Positions 28,965-37,766 of a DNA stretch of 64,000 nucleotides are shown here, piece after piece. The stretch lies in contig NZ_CDBR01000093.1 of assembly GCF_000819685.1 (NCBI RefSeq), positions 81,388 to 145,387 of the forward strand. Reading direction: 5' to 3'. The position numbers and the translations under genes are program-made. The notes beneath the pieces are model-generated. The model saw nothing but the letters and a program-made list of their open reading frames with translations. It did not search any database and was not told where the DNA came from. This stretch comes from Aeromonas allosaccharophila (GTDB lineage Bacteria > Pseudomonadota > Gammaproteobacteria > Enterobacterales > Aeromonadaceae). How positions within the stretch are numbered: position 1 is the stretch's first letter; the number at the start of each line of letters is the position of its first letter.

Positions 28965-30009
28965 AATGCAGCAGGCTGAGCAGGTGGATCTGGCCCCGTG
29001 CCAGCATGGCGGTCAGGGCATTGTCCGGCAGCAGTTGCACCGTGGCCCGCGCCCCGGCTGGCAGGTGGTCGGGTAACTGCTCCAGCTCGAGGTGCAGCCG
29101 CATCCGCTGGGCATCCCGAACCCAGCGATCCGACTCCACCGGCGCCGCCAGCCGACCGTTGGCATCAAACTGACCTGCACTCACCCCGGCATCCAGACTG
29201 CTCACCCGGGCAGGATAGAGCTGGCCCGGCTCGCCATCGAAGGCGACCAATGCGCGGGTTTGCTCGCCAACATGGCGCAGGCTCTTCTCGCGAAAATCGG
29301 CGATCACATCGACCTGCTCCGACACCAGCGCCAGCAGCGGGCTGCCCGCGCTGGCGATACTGCCCGGTTTGAGCTGCAGATTGGTGATGGTGCCATCCTG
29401 ATCCGCATGCACCCGACTATAGGCGAGCGCCAGCTCCGCTTGCGCCAGCTTGTTGCGGGCCTGGCGCAGCAACAGATTGTCCTCACCGGTTACGCCGCGG
29501 CTGGCCTTGATCTGGGCCAGTTTGGCCTGACTGGCGCGCAGGTTGGCCTGAGCGCTGCGCAGGGCACTGTCCGCCTCATCTTTTTGTTGCACTGAGACCA
29601 TGTGGCGCTGGAACAGCGCATCGGTCCGCTCCGCATCCCGCCATTTCTGGCTGGCCAGCGTCTCTTTGGCGCTGATATCGGCGGCGGCAGCGGTCAGTTC
29701 GGCATCCAGTTCACGGTTCTGTTGTTCGGCCTGAGCCAAGGCCAAACGGGCCTGCTCTACCGCCAGAGCGAAGGGTTCGGGATCCAGGGTAAACAGCAGG
29801 TCCCCTTTCTTGACTTGCTGGTTGTTGTGAACGGCAACCTCGACCACCTTGCCGCTCACTTGCGGGGCAAGCTTGGTGACCACCCGGGTCGCCATCGCCT
29901 GCGGCGTGAGGGGCATCAGCAGATCGGCTACCAGAAAATAGGCGAAGAGGGCGGCAAAGCCTGCCATGGACCATTTGATCCAGCGGGTAAATTGTTGATC
30001 CGGTGTCAT
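28954..30009 (-). CDS. HlyD/EmrA-family membrane fusion protein
   Basis: This 351-residue protein has an N-terminal anchor span (WSMAGFAALFAYFLVADLLM), a lipoyl-like half-motif (KVVEVAVHNNQQVKKGDLLF), a long coiled coil (about 80-180) and a beta-barrel end (DQDGTITNLQLKPGSIA). It bridges an inner-membrane pump to the outer membrane. ATG 30009 follows the regulator's stop after a single base, so it is translated with it. Longer in-frame starts run back through the regulator gene and are rejected. Confidence 0.9.
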   Translation of the reverse strand: MTPDQQFTRWIKWSMAGFAALFAYFLVADLLMPLTPQAMATRVVTKLAPQVSGKVVEVAVHNNQQVKKGDLLFTLDPEPFALAVEQARLALAQAEQQNRELDAELTAAAADISAKETLASQKWRDAERTDALFQRHMVSVQQKDEADSALRSAQANLRASQAKLAQIKASRGVTGEDNLLLRQARNKLAQAELALAYSRVHADQDGTITNLQLKPGSIASAGSPLLALVSEQVDVIADFREKSLRHVGEQTRALVAFDGEPGQLYPARVSSLDAGVSAGQFDANGRLAAPVESDRWVRDAQRMRLHLELEQLPDHLPAGARATVQLLPDNALTAMLARGQIHLLSLLHYVY

Positions 30010-30010
30010 C

Positions 30011-30523
30011 TTATTCTCTCTCTGTGCTGGCATAGGGAGGGCTTGTATCGCCTCCTGCCTGTCGGTCGTGGTGCTGTTCAATCTTGCTGAGGGCATTGGC
30101 CGAGATCCGCTGCACCGTGGCTTCAAACAGTTGCAGGGTCTGCTCGTCGATGCCCCCCAGCAGTTCGCGGCGGATATTCATGATGCGGTCGGCGATCTGA
30201 TCGAGCAGGGTCTGGCCAGCCGGGGTCACGCAGACGATACGGGCCCGCTTGTCCTGACTGCAGCAGTGGCGCTCAATCAGCCCCTGCTCTTCCAGCTGGC
30301 CCAGAGTGCGCATCAGGGAGGGGAGCTCTATCTCGAGGGCTTCGGCCAGGGTCTTCTGGCTGACATGGTTCCCCATGCGGGAGAGTTTCCACAGCGCGGT
30401 CCAGCGGGGATGAGTGAGGCCAAGGGGAGCCAACTCCAGATCGGCGGCAGTACGCCATAGCCGGTGCATCCGCGCTATCTGCTCGGCGAGCGACAGCTCG
30501 CGCAACCTTTCCAGATCCGTCAT
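30011..30523 (-). CDS. MarR/SlyA-family regulator of the efflux operon
   Basis: This 170-residue winged-helix protein resembles E. coli SlyA in its opening and core (LGLTHPRWTALWKLSRMGNH, QKTLAEALEIELPSLMRTL, LIERHCCSQDKRARIVCVT). Two TTAGCnnGCTAA sites lie 20-56 bases upstream of its start, matching the SlyA consensus TTAGCAAGCTAA, so it very likely represses itself and the two efflux genes that follow. The ligand that releases it is unknown. The C-terminal ~25 residues are a low-complexity tail. Confidence 0.9.
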   Translation of the reverse strand: MTDLERLRELSLAEQIARMHRLWRTAADLELAPLGLTHPRWTALWKLSRMGNHVSQKTLAEALEIELPSLMRTLGQLEEQGLIERHCCSQDKRARIVCVTPAGQTLLDQIADRIMNIRRELLGGIDEQTLQLFEATVQRISANALSKIEQHHDRQAGGDTSPPYASTERE

Positions 30524-30542
30524 CTTCTCATCCTCAATGTAC

Positions 30543-30579
30543 TTAGCCTGCTAAGCATTCTACTTATTTAGCAGGCTAA
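30543..30579. promoter_or_regulatory. Double SlyA-type operator
   Basis: TTAGCCTGCTAA (30543-30554) and TTAGCAGGCTAA (30568-30579) are each 12-base palindromes (TTAGC/GCTAA). Their centres are 25 bases apart and the two are also inverted copies of each other over ~15 bases. They lie directly upstream of the SlyA-like gene, most likely over its promoter. Confidence 0.88.
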
Positions 30580-30586
30580 GTAAATG

Positions 30587-31510
30587 GTGTGATGGCGATC
30601 GTGTTTCTGGTCGGATCTTTCGTCGGGGTCGGGTGAGTAGCATTCGGGCCCCTGATATTGTTTGCAGCACTGATCCACTCGGGGCTCTTTTACCGCTCCA
30701 GATAGGATGCCGTGAAGGGAGGATATTAGGCGGATATTTTCATGAAATTTTCAGGTCCGGCGAGCGGCGCTTTTTTTATCCGCTAATATTGATGGGGTTA
30801 TAAAACAAGGGGGAAACGGGTTGTGGATGGATATGACAGTGGATGTGTGTATCTGGCAATTGAAACTCTGTTGAGTGACGGGGAATATGGTGCAGAGTCA
30901 CATCATGGCGTGAATCGGGATGGTGCTGTCAGAAGTGCCGATATCAGTCATGATTTTGACCCCGCCAATATTCCATTATTGTTGGCAGAATAGACCTGAC
31001 CGTGTGTGATCCTTGTGAGTTCAAGCCAGTGCCCTGGTATTCGCTGGCTTGACTCATCACAATTTCAACGCTCTTCCTTGCGCCGCCTCTCTCACCATTT
31101 TTCATCTCGCTGGCTGCACCAATGTGCGCGCAATCCCTGATACCGCCTGCCGTAACGACCGCGGCATCGGGATGACATTGCCCTCTGATTATCACTTACA
31201 GGATCTGTGGCGATAAATGGTCGCAGGGTTTTTCATCTGGCTCTGTTATTTCCCCAAAGGCGAACGATCATCAGATTGCTATTACTGCTGATCACCCAAA
31301 TAACGCGCCATGCGTGTCGCTCGTTTTATCTTCTTGTTTACTTGTCTGGCCGGGTATCGATGGCTTGGTGATCTATTGAGTCATGCAGTTTGGCGGCACC
31401 ATGATGTTTAAGTTTTTAATGTTTTTATATGGCTTTGCAGTCTGGCTAACCGACAGGGGCGAGAGGGATCAATAAAGTAGCTGCCACAATCACACGCAGA
31501 GTACATAACA
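30587..31510. other. Long intergenic region upstream of the 2-hydroxycarboxylate transporter
   Basis: These 924 bases are more AT-rich than their surroundings. I see no gene with clear homology. A 56-codon frame with a GTG start and a Shine-Dalgarno-like AAGGGGG runs 30823-30993 (start VDGYDSGCVYLAIETLLSDG); it is unproven. The last ~200 bases probably hold the promoter and operator of the malate/citrate locus. Short TTTAT and TGTGA-like elements occur, but none makes a clear two-sided site. Confidence 0.5.
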
Positions 31511-32827
31511 ATGAAAAACCTCTCTACCCTACAAACCACACAAGAAAAGGCCGCCTTGATGGGCGGCCAACAAATTGCCGGTATGCCGCTCTTTATATTT
31601 CTGGGGCTGGCGACCTGTGTTCTCTTTTCCGGCTGGAACGGTTCGCTGCCACTGGGCATGGTCGGTGCGTTGGCGCTGATGTTTGTGCTGGGCACCCTGC
31701 TGACCGAGCTGGGGGAGCGGATCATGCCGATCCGTGAATATCTGGGGGGCGGCACCATCCTCGCCATCTTTGGCGGCGCTGCCCTGTTCGAATACCAGCT
31801 GCTGCCGGTGCAGGCGGGGCAGGTCATCACCAATTTCATGAAGGAGGGAGGATTTCTCAACTTCTTTATCGCCAGTCTGGTGACCGGTTCGGTGTTTGGC
31901 ATGAGCAGTGCGTTGCTGAAAAATGCCGCCATGCGCTATCTGCCGGTGATCCTCGGCGGCGTGGCGCTGGCACTGCTGAGCGTCGGCTTCGTCGGCTCCC
32001 TGATGGGTTATGGCTTCAAGAATGCGGTGCTGCTGATCGGCCTGCCCATCATGGGTGGTGGCATGGGCGCAGGTGCCGTGCCACTGGTGGAGATCCTCTC
32101 CGGCCCGATGCAGATGTCCAGCGCCGACCTGCTGTCGCGCATGGTGCCGGCGGTAGTGATCGCCAACACCCTGGCCATTCTGGTGGGCTCCCTGCTGGCG
32201 CGCCTCGGTCGCCGTTACCCCTCCCTGACTGGCAACGGCAAGCTGATGGTCAAAGAAAGTAGCCATAGCATCGCCGAGGAGCAGGTTGAAGCACCGACCC
32301 TGCAGAGTCTGGGCATGGGGCTCTTTATCAGCTCCAGCATGTTTGTGCTGGGCTCCCTGCTCGGCAACTTTATCCCCATGCACCCCTTTGCCCTGATGAT
32401 TCTGGCGGTCGCCTTTATCAAGGTGAGCGGCGTGCTGCCGCGCCGTTATGAGCAGGCGGCTGCTGACTGGTATCAGTTTGTGGTGAGCAACCTGACCCCC
32501 TCCCTGCTGGTGGGGATCGGTGTCGCCTACACCAGTATCCCGGAGCTGATCAGCGCCTTCTCGATCAGTTACTTCGTGCTGGTCATGGTCACCGTGATCG
32601 GTGGCGCCCTCGGTGCCGCGCTGGTCGGCAAGATGATCGGTTTCTATCCCATCGAGGCGGCCATTACCGGCGGACTCTGCATGGCCAACATGGGCGGCAC
32701 CGGTGACGTGGCCGTGCTCTCGGCGGCCCAGCGCATGAAGTTGATGCCCTTTGCCCAGATCTCCTCTCGCCTCGGCGGCGCCGTGATGCTGATCCTGGCC
32801 ACCGCCCTTATCTCCCTGCTTGCCTGA
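31511..32827 (+). CDS. 2-hydroxycarboxylate transporter family symporter (malate/citrate uptake)
   Basis: This 438-residue inner-membrane protein belongs to the CitS/MleP/CimH family. It has two domain halves with re-entrant loops holding the family Gly-rich motifs (GGGMGAGAVPL at ~181 and CMANMGGTGDVAVL at ~397). Family members take up malate or citrate with cations or exchange them for lactate or acetate. It is followed after 24 bases by a malic-enzyme gene and then a CitA/DcuS-type two-component system, so malate is the likeliest substrate (inference). Confidence 0.9.
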   Translation: MKNLSTLQTTQEKAALMGGQQIAGMPLFIFLGLATCVLFSGWNGSLPLGMVGALALMFVLGTLLTELGERIMPIREYLGGGTILAIFGGAALFEYQLLPVQAGQVITNFMKEGGFLNFFIASLVTGSVFGMSSALLKNAAMRYLPVILGGVALALLSVGFVGSLMGYGFKNAVLLIGLPIMGGGMGAGAVPLVEILSGPMQMSSADLLSRMVPAVVIANTLAILVGSLLARLGRRYPSLTGNGKLMVKESSHSIAEEQVEAPTLQSLGMGLFISSSMFVLGSLLGNFIPMHPFALMILAVAFIKVSGVLPRRYEQAAADWYQFVVSNLTPSLLVGIGVAYTSIPELISAFSISYFVLVMVTVIGGALGAALVGKMIGFYPIEAAITGGLCMANMGGTGDVAVLSAAQRMKLMPFAQISSRLGGAVMLILATALISLLA

Positions 32828-32851
32828 ATACCGGATTGAGGAACACATAAA

Positions 32852-34401
32852 ATGAACGACATCATGATGGGTACCAGCCTGCCCTATGCAGAACGCAAGC
32901 GTCAGGGTGTGCGGGGTCGCATGCCCCACAAGGAGGAGTCACTCTCCCAGCAGCGACGCCGGATCTACCGGTTGGTCAGCGCCATGCAGAGTCCGTTTGA
33001 CCAGCATCTGCTGCTGCGCCAGTTGCAGGAGGACAACCCTGTACTCTTCTACGATCTGGTGCGCCACCACCTGCCGGAGCTGCTGCCGATCATCTACACC
33101 CCGGTGGTGGGGGAGGCATGCCAGCGCCACAGCGATCTCTATCTGCGTAGCCACGGGCTTTACCTCTCCTGGCACGACAGGGACGATCTCGACGACATCC
33201 TCGAGTCGGTGGAGCAGGAGGTGGACGTGATTGTCATCTCCGATGGCGAGCGGGTGCTGGGGCTCGGCGATCTCGGTATCGGCGGCATGGGGATCTGCAT
33301 CGGCAAGCTGGCGCTTTACTCCGCCGCTGGCGGCATCAACCCGGCGCGCACCCTGCCGCTCTGTGTCGATGTGGGCACCAACAACCCCGAGCTGCTGGAG
33401 GATGACTCCTACCTCGGCTGGCAGGCCCAGCGGATCGACGGTGAGAGCTACTACCACTTCATGGACAAGGTGGTGGCCGCCATTCGCAAGCGCTGGCCGC
33501 AGGTGGTACTGCAGTTTGAAGACTTTGCCGGCAAGCACGCCGCCAACCTGCTGACCCGCTATCGGGACGAGCTCTGCATGTTCAATGACGATATTCAGGG
33601 CACGGCGGCGGTCGCCTCCGCCTGTGTGCTGGCCGGTCTGCAGCAGGCGGGCACCGCCCTGTGCGATGCTCCGGTGCTGATCGTCGGCGCCGGTTCTGCC
33701 GGTTGCGGCATCGCCGCCATGCTGGCCCAGCTGGCGGGGGCAGTGAGGGGGTCTGGCTGTTTGATCAGGACGGGGTGGTCTGCAGCGATCGCTCCACGCT
33801 GACTCGCGCCCAGCAGCCGTTTGCCCGCGCGGTGAACGAGGGCAACAGTTCGCTGCTGGAGACCATCCGTCAGGTGCGCCCGGCGGTGCTGATCGGGGTG
33901 AGCGGTCAGGGCGGCCTCTTTACTGGCGAGGTGCTGCAGGCGATGGGGGAGGTGTGCGAGCAGCCGGTGATCCTGCCGCTCTCCAACCCGACCCGCAGCG
34001 CCGAAGCGACGCCCGATCAAGTGTGGGCGGCCACGGGTGGCCGCGCCCTGTTGGCGACCGGCAGCCCCTTTGCGCCAGTGACGGTGGCCGGTGAGCGGCG
34101 GGTGGTCTCCCAGTGCAACAACGTCTATGTCTTCCCGGGGATTGGCCTCGGGGCCTGCGCGGTCAAGGCGCGCTGCATCAGCGACGGCATGTTGCTGGCC
34201 GCGGTGCGGGCGGTCGGCGCCTATCCGCTGGTGGCGGGCCGACTGCTGCCCCCGATTGAACAGGTGGGAGAGGTAGCCCGCGCCGTGGCCAGAGCGGTCG
34301 CGCTCTGTGCCCGCGAGGAGGGCCTGGCCGATTTTGCCGGTGATCCTGCACCTTTGATTGACCAGACCTGGTGGCATCCGCACTATTGGGCTGCGTCCTG
34401 A
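32852..34401 (+). pseudogene. NAD malic enzyme, interrupted by a frameshift
   Basis: The gene reads as malic enzyme in one frame to about 33735 (IYTPVVGEACQRH with the active Tyr, GIGGMGICIGKLALY with the active Lys, [32 protein letters not shown]) and continues in another frame from GVWLFDQDGVV to the stop at 34401 (VLIGVSGQGGLF, ILPLSNPTRSAEA). One base is missing (or two are extra) in one of two G runs, 33736-33740 or 33747-33751. All catalytic motifs survive, so this is a recent loss, a sequencing error, or a slip-prone site. An intact paralogue lies at 60786-62480. Confidence 0.9.
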
Positions 34402-34412
34402 CGATTTATGGT

Positions 34413-35987
34413 ATGTGCATGAAACTTCGCCATCAGCTGGTCACCCTCTCTCTTGGGCTCTCCCTGCTGCTGATCCTCATTCTGGGCAGCCTGCTGGCCC
34501 TCTTTATCCGTCATCTGCTGGAGAGCAATCTGCAGGATAAGGGGAGCGATCTGGCACGGGTCATGGCGGCCGATACCCGGGTGGTAGAGGCCCTGCGTCA
34601 GGGCAGTGACCCTACCTTGCGCGACTACATGGAGGCGGTCTGCAACCGCACCGATGCCACTTATATGGTGGTGACCGACGAACATGGTCGCCGTCTCAGC
34701 CACCCCAACCCCGAGCTGGTGGGGCAGAAATTTCGCGGTGAGGATATCTGGCCCGCGCTTCAGGAGCGGCGCAGCTACTGCTCCAAGGATCGGGGCACCA
34801 TGGGGCCGGCGATCCGCTGCTTCTCTCCGGTGGTGGGCGGTGACGGGCGCGTCATGGGGGCCGTGGTGGTGGGCTACCTGATGCAGCAGGTGGAGGGCAT
34901 CTACATGGAGCGGGTAGCCCTGCTCGTCTGCGCCATCGTGGCGGTGCTGGGATGCGGCCTGCTGCTGGCGCTCTGGGTGCAATATCTGCTGCGCAAGACC
35001 CTGCTCGATCTGGAGCCGGAGGCGATCGTGCGCCGCTTCACCCTGCAGGATCTGGTGCTGGAGCACATTACCGAGGGGGTGATTGCCCTCGATAGCAGCG
35101 GCAACATCAACATGATCAACAGCACCGCCAGTTATCAGTTGCGGCTGCCAGGTACCGGGCGTCACGCCCTGCTGGGGCAGTCGCTGGCGGAGCTGGTGCC
35201 GCCGCTGCGCCCCTGTCTGGAGCAGGAGGCGGGGGAGGTTAGCTTCACCATTCAGGGGGAGTCCTTCGTCGGCCGCTGGCAGGCGGTGCAGGGCAAGGCG
35301 CCGGGGCGGCTGCTGATCTTCAGCCGTCCGGAGGTGGCCGCCAGTCTGGGGGTGCAGGTAACCCACCTGCGCCAGTACGCCGAGATGCTGCGGATGCAGA
35401 GCCACGAGTTTGCCAACAAGCTGAGCAGCCTCTCCGGCCTGTTGCAGTTGGGTCACGTGGATCAGGCGGTGGAGCTGATCCAGCAGGAGAACGAAGCGTG
35501 CCAGACCATGTTGCAGGAGCTGCTGCGACTGATCGACAACAAGCCGGTGGCGGGGCTGATCCTCGGCAAGTTCAGCCGGGCCCGCGAGCTGGGGGTGACC
35601 CTGGAGCTCGATCCCGACTCGGCGCTGGCGGAGTACCCGGCCTCGGTCTCTGCCGATCTCATCACGCTGATTGGTAACCTGCTGGATAACGGTTTGCAGG
35701 CGGCCTGGCGCAACCGCCAGCAGCGGCCGCCCCGGGTGCTGCTCTCTCTTTGTGATGTGGGGCGGCGACTGGTGATCGAGGTGGAGGATAGCGGCGAGGG
35801 GGTCGACGAGGCGCTGGCCGATCACCTGTTCGATTACGGGGTGAGTCGCCAGAGCGGCGATCACGGGGTCGGCCTGTTCCTGGTCAAGGAGACCGTGGCG
35901 CGGCGCGAGGGTGTGATAGAATGGCGGCGAACTGCCGAGCAGACCACACTGTTTGGTATCTACTTGAATAAAAACCAATTAATGTGA
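34413..35987 (+). CDS. CitA/DcuS-family sensor histidine kinase
   Basis: This ~524-residue kinase has two membrane spans flanking a periplasmic CitAP-type sensor domain (about 30-155; with YCSKDRGTMGPAIRCFSPV). A cytoplasmic PAS domain (~205-305) follows, then the H-box MQSHEFANKLSSLSGLL (His331) and an HATPase domain (NLLDNGLQAA, DSGEGVDEA, GVGLFLVKE). Family members sense C4-dicarboxylates or citrate. It starts 11 bases after the malic-enzyme stop; ATG 34413 or 34419 both fit. It should control the upstream transporter and enzyme through the next gene. Confidence 0.9.
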   Translation: MCMKLRHQLVTLSLGLSLLLILILGSLLALFIRHLLESNLQDKGSDLARVMAADTRVVEALRQGSDPTLRDYMEAVCNRTDATYMVVTDEHGRRLSHPNPELVGQKFRGEDIWPALQERRSYCSKDRGTMGPAIRCFSPVVGGDGRVMGAVVVGYLMQQVEGIYMERVALLVCAIVAVLGCGLLLALWVQYLLRKTLLDLEPEAIVRRFTLQDLVLEHITEGVIALDSSGNINMINSTASYQLRLPGTGRHALLGQSLAELVPPLRPCLEQEAGEVSFTIQGESFVGRWQAVQGKAPGRLLIFSRPEVAASLGVQVTHLRQYAEMLRMQSHEFANKLSSLSGLLQLGHVDQAVELIQQENEACQTMLQELLRLIDNKPVAGLILGKFSRARELGVTLELDPDSALAEYPASVSADLITLIGNLLDNGLQAAWRNRQQRPPRVLLSLCDVGRRLVIEVEDSGEGVDEALADHLFDYGVSRQSGDHGVGLFLVKETVARREGVIEWRRTAEQTTLFGIYLNKNQLM

Positions 35988-35990
35988 GCC

Positions 35991-36686
35991 ATGGACCCAA
36001 TAATCACGCTTGTTATTGAAGATGACGATCGGATCGGTGCCATCTTGTCAGAGCTGGTGGCGGCAACATCCGGTTTCTCCCTGCTGGGGCGGGCCGGCAC
36101 CCTGGCCCAAGCCGATGCCATGATGGCCGGCGTGGTGCCGCAACTGCTGCTGGTGGATGTCTCTTTGCCCGATGGCTCGGGCCTTGAGTGGGTGAGCCGC
36201 CTGCGCAGTCACAATCGCGAGGCCTACGTCATCATGGTGACCGCCTCGCGCGATGTGGAGACCATCCAGCAGGCCCTCAATCTGGGGGTCCATGACTATG
36301 TCATCAAACCTTTGCGGTTGTTTCGCATCCAACAGAGCCTGGACGAGATCCTGCAACTGCACAGCAGGCTGTGCGAGCGGGGACGGCTGGAGCAGGACGA
36401 TCTCGACAAGCTGTTGGGCAAGGGGGGGCGATCCCAGATCAAGGAGATGCGCGTCACCCCCAAGGGGATCGACAGCATTACCCTGCGTCAGGTGCTGGAT
36501 CTGCTGGCTGGCGAGCCGGAGAACGTCTTCTCCACCGACACTGTGGCGCTGCGACTCTCCCTCAGCCGCACCACGGCGCGCCGCTATCTGGAGTATCTGG
36601 AGTCGGAAGACCGGGTCGATGTGGATCTCAACTACGGTCAGCGGGGGCGACCGGAGCGGCGCTATCGCTGGCGCCGGGCGGGGTGA
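35991..36686 (+). CDS. CitB/DcuR-family response regulator
   Basis: This 231-residue regulator has a receiver domain (about 5-120; acidic trio at 11-13, Asp56 in LLLVDVSLPDGSG, Lys in VIKPL). A winged-helix C-terminal domain of the CitB/DcuR type follows (LRLSLSRTTARRYLEYLE; VDVDLNYGQRGRPERRYRW). It begins 3 bases after the kinase stop, so the two are one translational unit. The likely target is the malate transporter-malic enzyme operon upstream. Confidence 0.93.
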   Translation: MDPIITLVIEDDDRIGAILSELVAATSGFSLLGRAGTLAQADAMMAGVVPQLLLVDVSLPDGSGLEWVSRLRSHNREAYVIMVTASRDVETIQQALNLGVHDYVIKPLRLFRIQQSLDEILQLHSRLCERGRLEQDDLDKLLGKGGRSQIKEMRVTPKGIDSITLRQVLDLLAGEPENVFSTDTVALRLSLSRTTARRYLEYLESEDRVDVDLNYGQRGRPERRYRWRRAG

Positions 36687-36718
36687 GCCTCAGGTTGATG
36701 CCAACATGCATGTGAAAA

Positions 36719-36749
36719 CAACAAGGGAGCCAGCGGCTCCCTTGTTGTT
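36719..36749. terminator. Terminator between the two-component genes and the DMT exporter
   Basis: AACAAGGGAGCC-agc-GGCTCCCTTGTT with a T-rich tail separates the plus-strand regulator gene from the convergent exporter gene (stop at 36768). Confidence 0.85.
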
Positions 36750-36767
36750 TCTGGACACAGTACAATT

Positions 36768-37667
36768 TCAAGCGGCTTCTCGTTCGACCACCGGCGCACG
36801 CCTCTTCAGTTGGGAGGCCATCACCCCACCCAGGATGAGACCCCCGCCCAGCAGGTGATAGCCGTGGATCGGCTCCCCCAGACTTATGACGGCGATCAGC
36901 GCCGTACAGAGTGGCAGCAGGTTCATAAAAACCGAGGTGCGCTCAGCCCCCATGCAGGCGAGACCGCGCATCCAGCAGTAGGCCGCCAGCAGGGACGACG
37001 CGAGCCCGGCAAACAGCACCAGCCCCCACCCCTCGGCCGGCACCGCCAGCGAATCGGCACTCAGAGCAACTGGCACCAGCAGCAAGACTGCCAGCAGGAC
37101 TTGCATATAGAGGTTGAGCCAGGGACCGAACGGCAGTTGCCAGCGGCGGATCAGCAGCCCGTAGAGGGCATAGCTGACAGAGCCCAGCAGCATCATGCCA
37201 TCACCGGGGTTGATGCCGTTCTGCAACAGCGCCAGCGGTTGGCCCTTGCTCAGCAGCCAGACCACCCCGAACAGCGAGATGCTCATGCCCGCCAGCGCCT
37301 GTTTGCCGGGACGCTGAGCGAAGACGATGGCGCCGAGCAGCAGGGTCAGCATCGGGATCAGCGAACCGATCACCCCCATGTTGGTGGCCGAGGTACTGTG
37401 GGCGGCGTAATAGGCCAGACACTGGAACAGCACCATGCCCAGCGCCGCCAGCACCAGCAGCTTGCCAAACCAGGGGCGGATCTCGCTGCGGCGGCGCCAC
37501 AACTGGGGCAGGCAGAAGGGGGTCAGTGCCAGCGCGGCAATGACCCAGCGATAGAAGGAGATGGCCGCCGGATCGAGCACGCTGGCCGCTGCCTTGGAGA
37601 CCACGGTATTGGTGGCCCAGATCAGCACCGCCATCAGCGGAAAGAGCAGGGGGGAAAAGATTCGCAT
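36768..37667 (-). CDS. EamA/DMT-family transporter
   Basis: This 299-residue protein has ten predicted membrane spans in two EamA repeats (start LFPLMAVLIWATNTVVSKAA; second half GDGMMLLGSVSYALYGLLIR). DMT exporters move amino acids, purines or related metabolites out of the cell. AAGGAGCC precedes the ATG. It is divergent from an AraC regulator 100 bases away, which likely controls it. The substrate is unknown. Confidence 0.9.
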   Translation of the reverse strand: MRIFSPLLFPLMAVLIWATNTVVSKAAASVLDPAAISFYRWVIAALALTPFCLPQLWRRRSEIRPWFGKLLVLAALGMVLFQCLAYYAAHSTSATNMGVIGSLIPMLTLLLGAIVFAQRPGKQALAGMSISLFGVVWLLSKGQPLALLQNGINPGDGMMLLGSVSYALYGLLIRRWQLPFGPWLNLYMQVLLAVLLLVPVALSADSLAVPAEGWGLVLFAGLASSLLAAYCWMRGLACMGAERTSVFMNLLPLCTALIAVISLGEPIHGYHLLGGGLILGGVMASQLKRRAPVVEREAA

Positions 37668-37766
37668 CAGAGGCTCCTTATTGTCAGGCTGGCAAGTTTA
37701 CCCTTGTCTTTCTATTGGCAAGTAGCGTAAAAAAGACAGATGATCCCGCAGAAAGGACAACCTGTC

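Noticed and set aside
30944..31195. An 83-codon minus-strand frame in the gap before the symporter
   Set aside because: No ribosome site, no recognisable fold, and it overlaps the equally weak plus-strand frame at 30823-30993. Not enough to support a gene.
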